Origin: Hyphomicrobiales bacterium
GTDB taxonomy: Bacteria; Pseudomonadota; Alphaproteobacteria; Rhizobiales; Rhizobiaceae
Assembly (NCBI GenBank): GCA_017305925.1
Contig: JAFKJW010000192.1
Location: 1-64,000, forward strand
Length of the DNA stretch: 64,000 nt
Direction of reading: 5' to 3'
In this document: one piece after another, positions 47,335 through 60,686 of the stretch
Layout: the number at the start of each line of letters is the position of its first letter
Numbering within the stretch: the first letter of the stretch is position 1
Translations under genes and position numbers: made by a program
The notes under the pieces: generated by a model
The model's input: the letters and a program-made list of their open reading frames with translations, nothing else
What the model was told of the DNA's origin: nothing
Database searches by the model: none

Positions 47335-48190
47335 GCTTCGTGACGGCGACCGTTTTGCGCTGATCGCCGGCAGCGGCCGGCTGCCGGTCGAGGTGGCGGA
47401 AGGATTGGAGCGGCAGGGAAAGCCGCCCTTCGTCATCGTCATAGAAGGTGAGGCCGACACGGAGGCCTTCCGGCGCTACGACCACCAGGTGATGCGGCTG
47501 GAGGACGCGGGCGACGTGCGCGGCCTGCTCGTCCGGAAATCCGTGACCCATGCCGTCCTTGCCGGGGGAATCGCGCGCCGGCCGCGGCTTGGCGAGTTTC
47601 GCCCGAGCCTCGGCCTGCTGGCAGCCCTGCCGCGCCTTGGGCTGGGGCTCGCGCGAGGAGACGACGGGCTTCTCAAGCTGCTCATCCGGCATCTGGAGGC
47701 GGCCGGCATCAAGGTCGTCGGCGCGCACGAAGCCGTTCCCGATCTTCTGGCGGCCGAAGGCGTCATGACCGAAGCCAAGCCGACAAAAGCCGACTGGCGC
47801 GACCTGCGCGTGGCCTATGAGGCCGCGCTCGCCATCGGCCGGCTCGACATCGGCCAGGCGGCGATCTCCGTCCACGGGCGCGTGATCGCGGTGGAAGGCA
47901 TCGAAGGGACGGACGGCCTTCTGGAGCGCGCGCGCTCGCTCCGCAGCCACGGCCGGGTCGCGAGCTTTTCGCGCGGCGTCCTGGTGAAATGCGCAAAGCC
48001 CGGCCAGGAACTGCGCGCCGACCTGCCGACCATTGGTCCCGCCACCGTTGAAGGCGCGCACGCCGCCGGCCTGGTGGGCATCGGCGTCGAGGCCGGCCGA
48101 TCGCTGATCCTGGACTGGCCGGGCGTTATGCAGCGCGCCGGCACGCTCGGCATCTTCGTGGTCGGCCTGTCCGGGGAGAACGCGTCATGA
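47312..48190 (+). CDS. lpxI: UDP-2,3-diacylglucosamine diphosphatase LpxI
   Basis: 292 residues of the LpxI (DUF1009) family, which replaces LpxH in alphaproteobacteria and makes lipid X from UDP-2,3-diacylglucosamine. GSGRLPVEVAEG at the N-terminus and AISVHGRVIAVEGIEGTD near residue 180 are conserved. ATG 47312 is preferred (GGACGGTG upstream), with ATG 47300 as the alternative. It overlaps both neighbours. Confidence 0.94.
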   Translation: MAKPPGLELRDGDRFALIAGSGRLPVEVAEGLERQGKPPFVIVIEGEADTEAFRRYDHQVMRLEDAGDVRGLLVRKSVTHAVLAGGIARRPRLGEFRPSLGLLAALPRLGLGLARGDDGLLKLLIRHLEAAGIKVVGAHEAVPDLLAAEGVMTEAKPTKADWRDLRVAYEAALAIGRLDIGQAAISVHGRVIAVEGIEGTDGLLERARSLRSHGRVASFSRGVLVKCAKPGQELRADLPTIGPATVEGAHAAGLVGIGVEAGRSLILDWPGVMQRAGTLGIFVVGLSGENAS

Positions 48191-49368
48191 CCGGAGAAAG
48201 GCCGCTCAGGCTTGCCGTCGTGGCCGGCGAGGAATCGGGCGATCTTCTGGCCGCGGACGTGGTTTCCGCGCTCGCCGCGCAGAGGCCCGTCGAACTCTTC
48301 GGCGTAGGCGGGCGCCATCTGGAGGCGCTCGGCCTGAAAAGCCTGTTCGATGCGGAGGAAATCGCGCTGGTCGGCATCGGGGCCATCGTGCGTGACCTGC
48401 CGCGGCTCATGCGGCGCATCTCGGCGACTGCAAGAACGATCGCGGACGCCCGGCCGGACTGCCTGATCACGGTCGACAGCCCCGACTTTTCCCTGCGGGT
48501 CGCCCGCAAGGTGCGGGCGGCGGCGCCCGGCATCCCGATCGTGCACTATGTCTGTCCGACGGTGTGGGCATGGCGGCCGGGGCGGGCGGCGGCGATGCGC
48601 CCTTATGTCGACCGCATCCTCTGCGTGCTGCCCTTCGAGGCCGATGTGCTGGCACGCCTCGGCGGACCGCCCGGAACCTATGTGGGGCACCGGCTGACGC
48701 ACGATCCGGGGGTAGAGCTGGCCGCCACGATGCAGGCCGCCAAGACCGATCTTTCGCCGAAACGAACGAAGACGCTGCTCGTCCTGCCCGGTTCGCGCCG
48801 CAGCGAGGTGAAGGGCCTTGTCGGCATCTTCGGCGATGCCGTGTCGTCGCTCTCCGCGCGCGGCCACAGGCTGCGGGTCAAGCTGCCGACCGTGCCGCAT
48901 GTCGCCGCGCTCGTCGAGCAGGCGACCGCGAGCTGGGAGATCCGGCCCGAGATAATCGTCGATCCGGAGCGGAAATGGCGCGCCTTCGGCGAGGCGGACG
49001 CAGCGATGATTGCATCCGGTACTGTCTCGCTGGAACTCGCCCTGGCGGGCGTGCCGATGTACTCGTGCTACACGCTCGATCCGTTGACGAGGCTTGCCGT
49101 CGGCCTGCTGACGACATGGTCGGCGCTGCTGCCCAACGTCATCGCCGACCGCCCGATCGTCAGCGAGGTGTACGACCGCTACATCCGCGCCGAGACGATC
49201 GTACGCCACATGGAGGCGCTGTTCGCGGACACGCATCTGCGCGCCTGGCAGAAGGACGGTTTTGCCGAGGTCCGCCGCCGCATGGCAACGGACCGGCCGT
49301 CTGGAGAGATCGCGGCGGAGGCGGTGAGGGAAGTGATGCGGCAGTCGGCAGCCGGCAGCCGGCAGTAG
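48187..49368 (+). CDS. lpxB: lipid-A-disaccharide synthase
   Basis: GT19 glycosyltransferase of 393 residues condensing lipid X with UDP-2,3-diacylglucosamine. VVAGEESGDLLAADVV at the N-terminus, HYVCPTVWAWRPGR near residue 120 and LLVLPGSRRSEV near 200 are signatures. ATGA overlap with lpxI. The last residues, QSAAGSRQ, are encoded by the left arm of an intergenic repeat, so the C-terminus has been rewritten by repeat insertion. Confidence 0.96.
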   Translation: MTGERPLRLAVVAGEESGDLLAADVVSALAAQRPVELFGVGGRHLEALGLKSLFDAEEIALVGIGAIVRDLPRLMRRISATARTIADARPDCLITVDSPDFSLRVARKVRAAAPGIPIVHYVCPTVWAWRPGRAAAMRPYVDRILCVLPFEADVLARLGGPPGTYVGHRLTHDPGVELAATMQAAKTDLSPKRTKTLLVLPGSRRSEVKGLVGIFGDAVSSLSARGHRLRVKLPTVPHVAALVEQATASWEIRPEIIVDPERKWRAFGEADAAMIASGTVSLELALAGVPMYSCYTLDPLTRLAVGLLTTWSALLPNVIADRPIVSEVYDRYIRAETIVRHMEALFADTHLRAWQKDGFAEVRRRMATDRPSGEIAAEAVREVMRQSAAGSRQ

Positions 49369-49390
49369 GATTCCCTATTGCCGACTGCCG
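49339..49390. repeat. short palindromic intergenic repeat, copy 2
   Basis: CGGCAGTCGGCA (49339-49350) and TGCCGACTGCCG (49379-49390) are perfect 12-bp inverted arms around GCCGGCAGCC and TTCCCTATT words. It shares CGACTGCC and CCTATT with the element at 8288-8351. It covers the lpxB stop and may act as the 3' hairpin for both convergent transcripts. Confidence 0.6.
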
Positions 49391-49396
49391 ATCTGC

Positions 49397-50719
49397 CTAT
49401 CTCTTGGCGATCGGCACGTAGTCGCGTTCGGGATGACCGGTGTAGAGCTGGCGCGGCCGCCCGATCTTCTGGTGCGGATCCTCGATCATCTCCTTCCACT
49501 GTGCGATCCAGCCGACCGTGCGCGCCACGGCGAAGAGCACGGTGAACATGGTCGTGGGGAAGCCCAGCGCCTTCAGCGTGATGCCGGAGTAGAAATCGAC
49601 GTTCGGATAGAGCTTCTTCTCGATGAAGTACTCGTCCGTCAGCGCGATCCTTTCCAGCTCCATGGCGATGTCGAGCAGCGGATCGTCCTTGATGCCGAGC
49701 TCGCCCAGAACCTCGTGGCAGGTCTTGTGCATGATCTTGGCGCGCGGGTCGTAGTTCTTGTAGACCCTGTGGCCGAAGCCCATGAGGCGGAACGGGTCGT
49801 TCTTGTCCTTGGCACGCGCGATGAACTCGGGAATGTGGTCGACCGAGCCGATCTCGGCCAGCATGTTCAGCGCCGCCTCGTTGGCGCCGCCATGCGCCGG
49901 GCCCCACAGGCAGGCGATGCCGGCGGCGATGCAGGCGAACGGATTGGCGCCGGAAGAGCCGGCAAGGCGCACCGTCGAGGTCGAGGCGTTCTGCTCGTGG
50001 TCGGCGTGGAGAATGAAAATCCGCTCCATGGCGCGCGCCAGAACCGGGTTCACCTTGTACTCCTCGCAGGGCACGGCGAAACACATGTGCAGGAAGTTCG
50101 CCGCGTAGCCCAGCTCGTTCTTCGGGTAAACGAAGGGCTGGCCGATATGGTACTTGAAGGCCATCGCCGCGATGGTCGGCATCTTGGCGATCAGCCGCAT
50201 GGAGGCGACCATGCGCTGGTAGGGATCGGAAATGTCGGTGGAGTCGTGATAGAAGGCAGACAGCGCGCCGACCACGCCGCACATCACCGCCATCGGGTGC
50301 GCGTCGCGGCGGAAGCCGGAAAAGAACTTCGACATCTGCTCGTGCACCATGGTGTGGCGCGTCACGCGGTAGTCGAAATCCTCCTTCTGGGCCTTGGTCG
50401 GCAGCTCGCCATAGAGCAGGAGGTAGCAGACTTCCAGGAAGTCGCCGTGCTCGGCCAGCTGGTCGATCGGATAGCCGCGGTGCAGGAGCACGCCGGCATC
50501 GCCGTCGATGAAGGTGATGCGCGACTCGCAGGCGGCCGTCGACGTGAAGCCGGGATCGTAGGTGAACGCACCCGTTTCCTTGTAGAGCGCCGCGATATCG
50601 ATGACGTCCGGGCCGACCGATCCCTTCAGGATCTTGAATTCATGCGATTTTCCGTCGAGGGCCAGAGTTGCCGTCGGCGCGTCCGGCTTTTTCTCCACCT
50701 TTGCTGCAGACGATGCCAT
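49397..50719 (-). CDS. gltA: citrate synthase
   Basis: Hexameric type II citrate synthase of 440 residues. Catalytic residues fit His in ADHEQNAST, His in [14 protein letters not shown] and Asp in [22 protein letters not shown] is conserved. ATG 50719 has GGAAGGA 6-8 bases upstream; ATG 50725 would be too close to it. Downstream of gltX on the same strand with a 194-bp gap, so it likely has its own promoter. Confidence 0.97.
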   Translation of the reverse strand: MASSAAKVEKKPDAPTATLALDGKSHEFKILKGSVGPDVIDIAALYKETGAFTYDPGFTSTAACESRITFIDGDAGVLLHRGYPIDQLAEHGDFLEVCYLLLYGELPTKAQKEDFDYRVTRHTMVHEQMSKFFSGFRRDAHPMAVMCGVVGALSAFYHDSTDISDPYQRMVASMRLIAKMPTIAAMAFKYHIGQPFVYPKNELGYAANFLHMCFAVPCEEYKVNPVLARAMERIFILHADHEQNASTSTVRLAGSSGANPFACIAAGIACLWGPAHGGANEAALNMLAEIGSVDHIPEFIARAKDKNDPFRLMGFGHRVYKNYDPRAKIMHKTCHEVLGELGIKDDPLLDIAMELERIALTDEYFIEKKLYPNVDFYSGITLKALGFPTTMFTVLFAVARTVGWIAQWKEMIEDPHQKIGRPRQLYTGHPERDYVPIAKR

Positions 50720-50893
50720 GCGCATTCCTTCCATCTGGCGGTGCGAGGCGGCCGCCAGCGGCCACGCGCGCACGGTATACGAAGAGACTGGAAACGGGGG
50801 CTAGTGCTAGACCATTTCCCTCGGGCTGCCAAGCAGACCGATCACGCACAATGTTGCACCGCAACAGCCCCGTTACAACTCGAAAACGCCAGT

Positions 50894-50918
50894 ATTAGGT
50901 CAGTTTTTCTGACCTAAT
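50894..50918. promoter_or_regulatory. perfect palindrome between gltX and gltA
   Basis: ATTAGGTCAG (50894-50903), TTTTT, CTGACCTAAT (50909-50918). It includes the gltX stop codon. There is no U-run in the leftward direction, so it is more likely an operator or stability hairpin upstream of gltA than a terminator. Confidence 0.4.
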
Positions 50919-52338
50919 CGATTTTGTCGCGGATGCGCGCCAGGCTCTCCGCGCGGCCGAGCACCGCGAGCACGTCGAACACGCCGGGGGAGGTGCTTTT
51001 TCCGGTCAGCGCGGCACGCAGGGGCTGCGCGACGGCACCGAGTTTCAGGCTGTTTTCGGCTGCATAGGCCCGCACCGCCGCCTCTGCTGTCGACGCGTCC
51101 CAGGGCTCGGCCGCGCTCTCCAGCGCGGAGAGCGCGCCGGCGAGGATCTTTTTGCCGCCGGCATCGAGGATGGCGGAGGCTTTTTCGTCGAGCGGCAGGG
51201 GGCGCTCGGCGAAGAGAAAGGCCGCGCCGTCCGCCAGTTCCACCAGCGTCCTGGCGCGCTCCTTGAGGCCGGGCATCGCGGCGAGCAACTGCGTCTTGCG
51301 CGTGCCGTCCAGCTTTTCGAGGATTTCTTTGCCGCCGGGCAGATAGGGCAGGGTGGCGACGAAGGTTTCCAGCAGTTCCGCGTCGCCGGACTGGCGCATG
51401 TAGATGCCGTTCAGCGCCTCCAGCTTGGCGAAGTCGAAGCGCGCCGCGCCCTTGTTGACGTCCACGATGTCGAACCAGCGGATCATGTCGTCGAGGCTCA
51501 TCACCTCGTCGTCGCCATGGCTCCAGCCGAGGCGCACCAGATAGTTGCGAAGCGCGGCCGGCAGATAGCCCATGGCCCGGTAGGCCTCGACGCCGAGCGC
51601 GCCATGGCGCTTGGAGAGCTTTGCGCCGTCCGCGCCGTGGATCAGCGGGATATGCGCCATATGCGGCACCGGCCAGCCCATCGCCTCGTAGATGATCGTC
51701 TGGCGTGCGGCATTGGTCAGATGATCGTCGCCGCGGATGATGTGGGTGACGCCCATATCGTGATCGTCCACGACGACAGCGTGCATGTAGGTCGGCGTTC
51801 CGTCCGAGCGCAGGATGATGAAATCGTCCAGGTCCTTGTTCGGAAAGCGGACCTCGCCCTGTACCTGGTCGTGGACGACCGTCTCGCCCTCGCGCGGCGC
51901 CTTGATGCGGATGACGGGTTTTACGCCGGCCGGCGCCTCTGAAGCGTCGCGGTCGCGCCAGCGCCCGTCATAGCGCGGCGGTCGCCCTTCCGCGCGCGCC
52001 TTTTCGCGCATCTCCTCCAGTTCGGCGGGGGAGGCGTAGCAATGATAGGCCTTGCCGCGCCGCACCAGTTCCTCGGCGACCTCGCGGTGGCGCGGCGCGC
52101 GCTCGAACTGGGAAATCGGCTCGCCCTCCCAGTGCAGGCCGAGCCACTTCAGCCCGTCAAGGATCGCCTGGGTGGCGGCCTCGGTGGAGCGCTCGCGGTC
52201 GGTGTCCTCGATGCGCAGCAGCATCGTGCCGCCGGTGTGGCGCGCATAGAGCCAGTTGAAAAGTGCGGTCCGCCCGCCGCCGATATGCAGGAAGCCGGTG
52301 GGAGAGGGCGCGAAGCGCGTGACGACGGTGTCTGACAT
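50914..52338 (-). CDS. gltX: glutamate--tRNA ligase
   Basis: Class I aminoacyl-tRNA synthetase of 474 residues. The HIGH motif is [12 protein letters not shown] at residue 18 and KMSKS is GAKLSKRHG near 243. [10 protein letters not shown] is conserved. Many alphaproteobacteria carry two GltX copies, one charging tRNA(Gln) as well; which this is cannot be settled here. Divergent from comEC. Confidence 0.97.
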   Translation of the reverse strand: MSDTVVTRFAPSPTGFLHIGGGRTALFNWLYARHTGGTMLLRIEDTDRERSTEAATQAILDGLKWLGLHWEGEPISQFERAPRHREVAEELVRRGKAYHCYASPAELEEMREKARAEGRPPRYDGRWRDRDASEAPAGVKPVIRIKAPREGETVVHDQVQGEVRFPNKDLDDFIILRSDGTPTYMHAVVVDDHDMGVTHIIRGDDHLTNAARQTIIYEAMGWPVPHMAHIPLIHGADGAKLSKRHGALGVEAYRAMGYLPAALRNYLVRLGWSHGDDEVMSLDDMIRWFDIVDVNKGAARFDFAKLEALNGIYMRQSGDAELLETFVATLPYLPGGKEILEKLDGTRKTQLLAAMPGLKERARTLVELADGAAFLFAERPLPLDEKASAILDAGGKKILAGALSALESAAEPWDASTAEAAVRAYAAENSLKLGAVAQPLRAALTGKSTSPGVFDVLAVLGRAESLARIRDKID

Positions 52339-52471
52339 CGAAGAAGTCCCTGAGGCCGGCGGCAGGAAATTCAGGCGCAGGCCGCGCGGGATGGCGTGAC
52401 GCCACTGGCGCCTTTCGGCGGTGCATGTAGCATAGCGGCCCGAAGGCGCAAGGGGCGCCGGGGCGGAGGAC

Positions 52472-54922
52472 GTGGGCAGATCGGCCGGAGAAGTCGCCGA
52501 GCGCGGCTTCCTTCAACAAGGTGACAGCCGGGACGGATCTTTTCAGCCGTCCGGGGCGGTGGCTCTGCTTGCGCCTCAGAGGCCGGAGGTTCTCCCCGAA
52601 CCGGTCAGATCTCCGGCAGATCCGGAGCCGCCGTCGGCCGGGCCCCTGGCGCTAGCACAGCGCCTGCGGCAGCGGGCGGCGACGGCCGTGGCGCGAACCG
52701 AAGACGCCGTATCGCTGGAACTCGCGCGGGGAGCGGCCTTCACGCTCGTTCCGGTGTTCCTCGGCACCGGAGCCCTGGCGTATTTCTTTGCCGGCACCGA
52801 GCCGACCTTCCTCTTTCTGGCAGGCGCCGCGGTCGCCACCGGCGTCGCCGCGCTGCTGGCCAGGCGCTGGACCTACGTCCATCTGCTCGCCGCAGCACTC
52901 TGCTGCGTGGCGCTGGGGGCGCTCTTCGGCAAGGTAGAGACCTGGCGCGCGGGCACGCAGATGCTCGGCGGCGAGATCAGCACGCGCGTCACCGGCCGGG
53001 TGGTTTCGCTGGATGCGATGGCCAACGGCCGCTTCCGCGTCACCATGGACGTGCTCTCCACCGAGCGGCCGAGGCTGCGCTATGCGCCGGGCCGCATCCG
53101 CCTGTCGACGCGCACCCTGCCGGCCGGGACGAAAGCGGGCGACGTGCTGGTCGGCGCGGCGCGGCTGATCCCGCCGCTCGGTCCCGTGCGTCCAGGCAGT
53201 TATGACTTTTCCTTCTTCAGTTATTTCAACGGGATAGGCGCTTCCGGATATTTCCTGGGCACGCCGCTGCCGGCAAGCGGCGAGAGCGATGCCGGCTGGC
53301 GGCAGCGGCTCGGCGCAACGATCCAGAATATCCGCTCCGCTCTGGCCGATCGCATCCGCAGCCGGATCCCGGGCGCCGAAGGAGAAATCGCCGCCGCCCT
53401 GATCGCCGGGGTGGAGGCGGGGATCCCCGAGGACATCAACGAGGACCTGCGCCGCACCGGGCTGGCGCATGTCCTCTCGATCTCCGGCCTGCATATGGCG
53501 CTGGTCGCGGCGACCGTCATCGGCAGCATGCGGTTTGCCTTTGCTCTCTTCCCGGGTTTTGCATCACGGCATCCCGTCCGCAAATATGCCGCCGCCGCGG
53601 CGCTGGTGTTCCTCGCGGTCTACCTGCTGATCTCCGGCTATGCGGTCGCGGCGCAGCGAAGCTTTATCATGATCGCAGTCATGCTGGTCGCGCTTCTGTT
53701 CGACCGGCAGGCTCTGACCATGCGCAATCTCGCTCTGTCGGCCATCGTCATCCTGGTGCTCTCGCCCCACGAGATCGTCGGTCCGAGCTTTCAGATGTCG
53801 TTCGCCGCCACGGCCGCGCTGATCGGCGCCTATGGCGGCTGGACGCGCCGCCGGCCCGCCGCGCACCGGAGGGAGCAGGGCACCGTTATGCGTCTGTTGC
53901 ATGTCTGCGCGACCTATGTGGGCGGACTGGTCGTGACGTCGCTGCTCGCCGGCACGGCCACGACGATCTTCAGTGCCTATCACTTCCAGCGCGTCTCGCC
54001 GCTCAGCCTCTTCGCCAATCTGGCGGCGATGCCCGCCGTCTCCATTCTGGTGATGCCTTTCGCGGTTCTGGGCGTGGTGCTGATGCCCGTGGGGCTGGAC
54101 GGTCTGCCGCTCGCCGTCATGGGCGAGGGTCTGGAGATCATGGACGCGGTCGCAGCGTGGTTCTCCGCACGCTCGCCGCTCGATGCGATCGGCCTTCTCG
54201 ACGCGCGCGCCGTCATCCTGCTCAGCATCGGCCTCGTCCTCCTCACCGCGCTCACGACATGGCTTCGCGCGGCGGCCCTGCCTTTCGCTCTTGCAGGCCT
54301 TTTCCTGTGCTTTCTTTCACCGGAGCCGCTCGCTTTCATCGCGGAAAACGCCAGGCAGGTCGGCGTGCGGACCGGCGACGGCGCACTGGCGCTCAACCAG
54401 GGCCGCCAGGGCAGCTTCAACCTGCTGAACTGGAAGCGCGCCCTGCCGACCGAGGACGTGCTCAAGCCGCGGCATCTGGGCAATGAGGACGACCTGCCTT
54501 GGGATGCCGTGATGGATTCGGAGGACGGGCGCTTCCAATGCAACGAGATCGCCTGCGCGGCTCTCAGCCACCGGCTGCTTGTCGTGACCACGCCCTACCG
54601 GAACATCGCGGCCCTTCTCTGCGACGTCGCCGACCTGATCGTGCTTAGTGATGCGGCCGCCGGAAACCCTTGCGCCGGCCATGCCGTGATTATGGTCACT
54701 CGACGCGACCTTGCCCGTCGCGGCAGCGCGATGATCTTCGCGGAGAAGGCGGCCGTTGCAGAATCGTCCATCCTGTCTCCGTTCTATGCAGCGGTGACCC
54801 CTTACAGACCATGGCACCGGCATCGCCAGTTCTCGCGAGAGGCGAGGGGGTTGGCGCCGTGGAAACCGGACCCCGGCCGTGCGAGTAAATCCTTCGTCGA
54901 CAGAGGCAAGCGCCTGGATTGA
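52472..54922 (+). CDS. comEC: ComEC/Rec2 family competence protein
   Basis: 816 residues: long disordered N-terminus, DUF4131-type domain (about 110-260) and competence membrane domain with [12 protein letters not shown] near residue 330 and about eight further helices. The C-terminal metallo-beta-lactamase-like part lacks clear HxHxDH, as usual in rhizobia. The family forms the DNA-uptake channel; competence itself is not implied. GTG 52472 is the annotated start and is uncertain. Confidence 0.9.
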   Translation: MGRSAGEVAERGFLQQGDSRDGSFQPSGAVALLAPQRPEVLPEPVRSPADPEPPSAGPLALAQRLRQRAATAVARTEDAVSLELARGAAFTLVPVFLGTGALAYFFAGTEPTFLFLAGAAVATGVAALLARRWTYVHLLAAALCCVALGALFGKVETWRAGTQMLGGEISTRVTGRVVSLDAMANGRFRVTMDVLSTERPRLRYAPGRIRLSTRTLPAGTKAGDVLVGAARLIPPLGPVRPGSYDFSFFSYFNGIGASGYFLGTPLPASGESDAGWRQRLGATIQNIRSALADRIRSRIPGAEGEIAAALIAGVEAGIPEDINEDLRRTGLAHVLSISGLHMALVAATVIGSMRFAFALFPGFASRHPVRKYAAAAALVFLAVYLLISGYAVAAQRSFIMIAVMLVALLFDRQALTMRNLALSAIVILVLSPHEIVGPSFQMSFAATAALIGAYGGWTRRRPAAHRREQGTVMRLLHVCATYVGGLVVTSLLAGTATTIFSAYHFQRVSPLSLFANLAAMPAVSILVMPFAVLGVVLMPVGLDGLPLAVMGEGLEIMDAVAAWFSARSPLDAIGLLDARAVILLSIGLVLLTALTTWLRAAALPFALAGLFLCFLSPEPLAFIAENARQVGVRTGDGALALNQGRQGSFNLLNWKRALPTEDVLKPRHLGNEDDLPWDAVMDSEDGRFQCNEIACAALSHRLLVVTTPYRNIAALLCDVADLIVLSDAAAGNPCAGHAVIMVTRRDLARRGSAMIFAEKAAVAESSILSPFYAAVTPYRPWHRHRQFSREARGLAPWKPDPGRASKSFVDRGKRLD

Positions 54923-54939
54923 GCGGCCCGAGCCGTCCG

Positions 54940-55263
54940 CTATGCGCGGCTGCGGTCGTCGCGGCGGATGAATTCGTGCCAGCTATCCCGCCGCCCCGGG
55001 CGGTCGGCCGCAACCACGAGCGCCAGATTGGCCTTGTCGAAAGCATCGAACCATTCGCTCCATTCGACGAACTCGAGGCCTCCGGCGTTGACGGGGCGTT
55101 CGGCGCGATCCTGGTCCTGATAGGCGGCCTGGTCGAAAACGATGCGCAGCATCGCCTGCAATCCGGCTTCGGCCGAGACATCGACGAAGGCCGGCGCGCC
55201 CATGCGCGCGGCGGCCCAGTCGCGGATGGCTTCGTGGTCTGTCAGCACCACCGTTTCGGTCAT
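54940..55263 (-). CDS. conserved protein of unknown function
   Basis: 107 residues, acidic, no signal or membrane segment. Begins MTETVVLTDHEAIRDWAAAR and contains PAFVDVSAEAG and FVEWSEWFDAFD. I recall no domain name; it looks like a conserved soluble protein of rhizobia. It lies 39 bp after uvrA on the same strand with GGGAGAATG upstream, so it may be co-transcribed with uvrA. Confidence 0.65.
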   Translation of the reverse strand: MTETVVLTDHEAIRDWAAARMGAPAFVDVSAEAGLQAMLRIVFDQAAYQDQDRAERPVNAGGLEFVEWSEWFDAFDKANLALVVAADRPGRRDSWHEFIRRDDRSRA

Positions 55264-55302
55264 TGCATTCTCCCTGACTGGATATGGAATCGCGAGGAGA
55301 GG

Positions 55303-58233
<2,931 letters not shown>

Positions 58234-58331
58234 CCACTATCAGAAGGTTACGGGGCAGGCAGGCACGCGAAAGATCGCAGGCCGCGGTCGGCTGCCCGAA
58301 TGTAGGCGAGCCATATCAGATGTCGAGAGAA

Positions 58332-58346
58332 GAACGCAACGGAAAC
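58332..58346 (-). promoter_or_regulatory. LexA-like site upstream of uvrA
   Basis: GAAC-N7-AAAC, one mismatch to the alphaproteobacterial SOS box GAAC-N7-GAAC (GTTC-N7-GTTC). Position about 100 bp before uvrA fits. Weaker than the ssb box. Confidence 0.4.
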
Positions 58347-58399
58347 ACGGCAGGGTTTCCCGCTGCTGACAGCCTTGTGTCAGGAGACCGCACGGCGCG

Positions 58400-58850
58400 G
58401 AGGACGCGGGCGCCCAATGGCCGGTGTCGGCGCCTTCGGAAACCCGGAGCCCCGGGCCGATCACATTTGCCGCGAGCGGGGTCTTTTTCCTTGACGCGGA
58501 TGCCCGCCGGCGGCACACTTTGGCCGTTCTCGACTGCCCGATCCGGTCGAGACCGGGCTCCGGAGGGAGCGCTCGCGAGGCGACGCGGGCATGGGTAGCG
58601 GGACGCTGGTGAAACGCGACAGAGGGAGTGGAGGCATGACCCCGCCGGACAATCCCAGCAGGCTTCGCTGAAACACGGAGCCGCGGCTAAGACAGCCCAC
58701 CGGTCGCCACAGGGTTTTCCCGGCAGGCGGCCAGGGACTCGGTAGCCGTCCTCAAATTACAATCAGAGACGACAGTCGGATCTGCGCTTTGGCGCTGTGC
58801 GTCCGAAATGAAAGCCGGTGATGCATTCCCGGCGGCGATTCAATGGAATC
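58400..58850. other. gene-poor stretch in the 824-bp uvrA gap
   Basis: No credible protein gene. It holds one 11-codon ORF, ATG 58636 to TGA 58671 (MTPPDNPSRLR), with an excellent GGGAGTGGAGG site, which may be a leader peptide or chance. Beyond it lie unassigned GC-rich sequence and a minus-strand terminator at 58852. Confidence 0.4.
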
Positions 58851-58851
58851 G

Positions 58852-58886
58852 AAAAAGGCCCTGTCAGCCTCATTGGCGGCAGGGCC
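58852..58886 (-). terminator. intrinsic terminator, leftward
   Basis: On the minus strand GGCCCTG (58886-58880), a 16-base loop, CAGGGCC (58863-58857), then TTTTT. It lies about 170 bases after the secreted-protein gene at 59058 and plausibly ends the ArsR-SRPBCC-ClpP operon. Confidence 0.7.
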
Positions 58887-59057
58887 GTTTGCTGTCGTGT
58901 CCGGAGTTCCTCAGGCGGATCGCTTGAGAAGCCCCTTCGAGGTTCAGCCCCTTCGCACTCCTCCTCCTGTGTTGCCGATTCCCGTGGGAAAGAAGATCTC
59001 CGGCAGAGGCGATGCAATGCGCCATGCCTCTCAGACGATCGCCCGGGAGGATATCCG

Positions 59058-59321
59058 TCAGTGTCGGGATTTGCCAGGCTTGCCGGCGGTAATGTCGACC
59101 TGGACGTAGCCCGATATGTGGACCTCGGTGTTGCCGATTCTGATGGTGGTGGGATCATGTTCCACGTCCGTGGGCTCCGGAGGCACAGGACCGACGATTT
59201 TGTGATCGGCCGATACGCCGGGCAGCGCCTCGGAGACGGCTTTCTTTTCTTCAGCCGCCGCCCCGATGAGGAACGACAGCGCGAGGAAGCCGGTGGCGAG
59301 CGGAAGCAGGAGGCGTTTCAT
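59058..59321 (-). CDS. small periplasmic protein of unknown function
   Basis: 87 residues with a signal peptide (MKRLLLPLATGFLALSFL...AAA) and an acidic mature part containing TTIRIGNTEVHISGYVQVD. I do not recognise the family. ATG 59321 gives a compact signal peptide; ATG 59333 lacks a ribosome binding site. It lies 40 bp after clpP on the same strand. Confidence 0.65.
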   Translation of the reverse strand: MKRLLLPLATGFLALSFLIGAAAEEKKAVSEALPGVSADHKIVGPVPPEPTDVEHDPTTIRIGNTEVHISGYVQVDITAGKPGKSRH

Positions 59322-59361
59322 CCGTTTCAGCATAGACGCGGCAGGTCGCCCGCGCCACCCG

Positions 59362-59967
59362 TCATGCCGCCGCCGGTGGCCGCTTGCGCGTGTCGTAGAC
59401 GTGATCGACCAGCCCCCAGTCCTTCGCCTGCGCCGCGGTCATGAAATGGTCGCGATCGAGCGTGTGTTCGACTTCCCCGGTCGTGCGGCCGCAATGTTCG
59501 GCGTAAAGCTCGATCATGCGCCGCTTGGTCTCCAGAATGTCCTCGGCATGACGCTCGATGTCGGAGGCCTGGCCCTGGAAGCCGCCGAGCGGCTGGTGCA
59601 GCACGATCTTGCAATTGGGCAGCGCGATGCGCCGGCCGGGCGAGCCGGCCATCAGCAGGAAGGACGCCATCGACGCGGCAAAGCCCATGCAGACGGTCGA
59701 GACCGGACAGGAAATGTAGCGCATCGTGTCGTAGATGGCGAAGCCGCTCGTCACCACGCCGCCCGGCGAGTTGATGTAGAGCGACACCTCCTTTTCCGGA
59801 TTGTCGGACTCCAGCGTCAGCAACTGCGCGCAGACGAGCGCAGCCATGGTGTCCTCGATCTGGCCGTTGATGAAGACGATGCGCTCGCGCAGCAGCCGCG
59901 AGAAGATGTCGAAGGCGCGCTCGCCGCGGCTCGACTGCTCGATGACCATGGGGACGAGGTTGTTCAT
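59362..59967 (-). CDS. clpP: ATP-dependent Clp protease proteolytic subunit (ClpP paralogue)
   Basis: 201 residues with the Ser-His-Asp triad: Ser in GFAASMASF, His in IVLHQPLGG, Asp in [16 protein letters not shown] and YINSPGG are conserved. No adjacent clpX or tig, so this is probably the accessory ClpP isoform found in alphaproteobacteria rather than the housekeeping one. AGGAG lies 8 bases before ATG 59967. It is the third gene of an ArsR operon. Confidence 0.92.
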   Translation of the reverse strand: MNNLVPMVIEQSSRGERAFDIFSRLLRERIVFINGQIEDTMAALVCAQLLTLESDNPEKEVSLYINSPGGVVTSGFAIYDTMRYISCPVSTVCMGFAASMASFLLMAGSPGRRIALPNCKIVLHQPLGGFQGQASDIERHAEDILETKRRMIELYAEHCGRTTGEVEHTLDRDHFMTAAQAKDWGLVDHVYDTRKRPPAAA

Positions 59968-59978
59968 CAGCGGTGCTC

Positions 59979-60332
59979 CTAGGCGGCCAGGCGGCCGGGA
60001 TTGTCGTTCGCGGCGGAGCAGCGCGGCGCCCGGCCGTCCGCCTGCGGCACATGGACGATCCTCAGCCGCGTGCCACCCGCCGCGTTGCGCGAGATGGAGA
60101 AGGTGACGATGCTGTCGCGCTCGCCGTCACGAAGGCCGTAGCTGACGCGGCGGCCGGGCTCGGCATCGATGCGCTCGCAACGCGACGGCCCGCCCTCGCC
60201 GGTCGCGTCCGGCGAAAGCCACCGGTCGAGGGCCTGTCTTTCTGTCAGGGCGCGCCAGACTTTTGCCGGCGGCGCATCGAGATCGACCTCGAGGTCAACG
60301 GCAGGCGGGGCAGGGGTCGCGGAAGCGCTCAT
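59979..60332 (-). CDS. SRPBCC (AHSA1-like) domain protein
   Basis: 117 residues, START/AHSA1 fold: [20 protein letters not shown] at the N-terminus and [11 protein letters not shown] near residue 50. Slightly shorter than usual at the C-terminus. ATGA overlap with arsR shows coupling. ArsR-SRPBCC pairs are widespread, with unknown ligands. 11 bp before clpP. Confidence 0.85.
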   Translation of the reverse strand: MSASATPAPPAVDLEVDLDAPPAKVWRALTERQALDRWLSPDATGEGGPSRCERIDAEPGRRVSYGLRDGERDSIVTFSISRNAAGGTRLRIVHVPQADGRAPRCSAANDNPGRLAA

Positions 60333-60643
60333 TCGTCCATCTCCTTCAGGATTTCCTTCAGCTTCTCGACGCGCTCGGGCCAGAAGACCCGGTAACGGTC
60401 CACCCACTCGGCCAGCGACGCCAAGGCGTCCGGAGCCGTCCGGTAATAGGTGAAGCGTCCGTGGCGGCGTTCGGCGACGAGGCCGGCCTCGCGCAGGACC
60501 GCCAGATGCTGCGATACGGCTGGCTGCGACACCGGCAGCTCCGCCGCCAGATCCCGCACCGATTTCTCCTTGCGGGCAAGCTGCTCGAAGACGGCGCGGC
60601 GCGTCGGATCGGCAAGCGCCTTGAAGACATTCGAATCGATCAT
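60329..60643 (-). CDS. ArsR/SmtB-family transcriptional regulator
   Basis: 104 residues, winged helix with recognition helix VSQPAVSQHLAVLREAGLV near residues 37-56 and the wing RHGRFTYYR. No ELCVCDL-type metal Cys motif, so it is not a classical arsenic or zinc sensor. Two palindromic operators lie directly upstream (60651-60686), so it is probably autoregulatory. No Shine-Dalgarno before ATG 60643. Confidence 0.9.
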   Translation of the reverse strand: MIDSNVFKALADPTRRAVFEQLARKEKSVRDLAAELPVSQPAVSQHLAVLREAGLVAERRHGRFTYYRTAPDALASLAEWVDRYRVFWPERVEKLKEILKEMDE

Positions 60644-60650
60644 CAGGATA

Positions 60651-60686
60651 AATAAGCAGACGCTTATTAGATAAGCAATGGCTTAT
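60651..60686 (-). promoter_or_regulatory. twin palindromic operators of the ArsR operon
   Basis: AATAAGC-AGAC-GCTTATT (60651-60668) and ATAAGC-AATG-GCTTAT (60671-60686) are two perfect inverted repeats, each with a 4-base spacer, centres 19 bp apart. A leftward TATAAAT -10 candidate overlaps 60684-60690. Two ArsR dimers on one DNA face would repress the operon. Confidence 0.7.
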
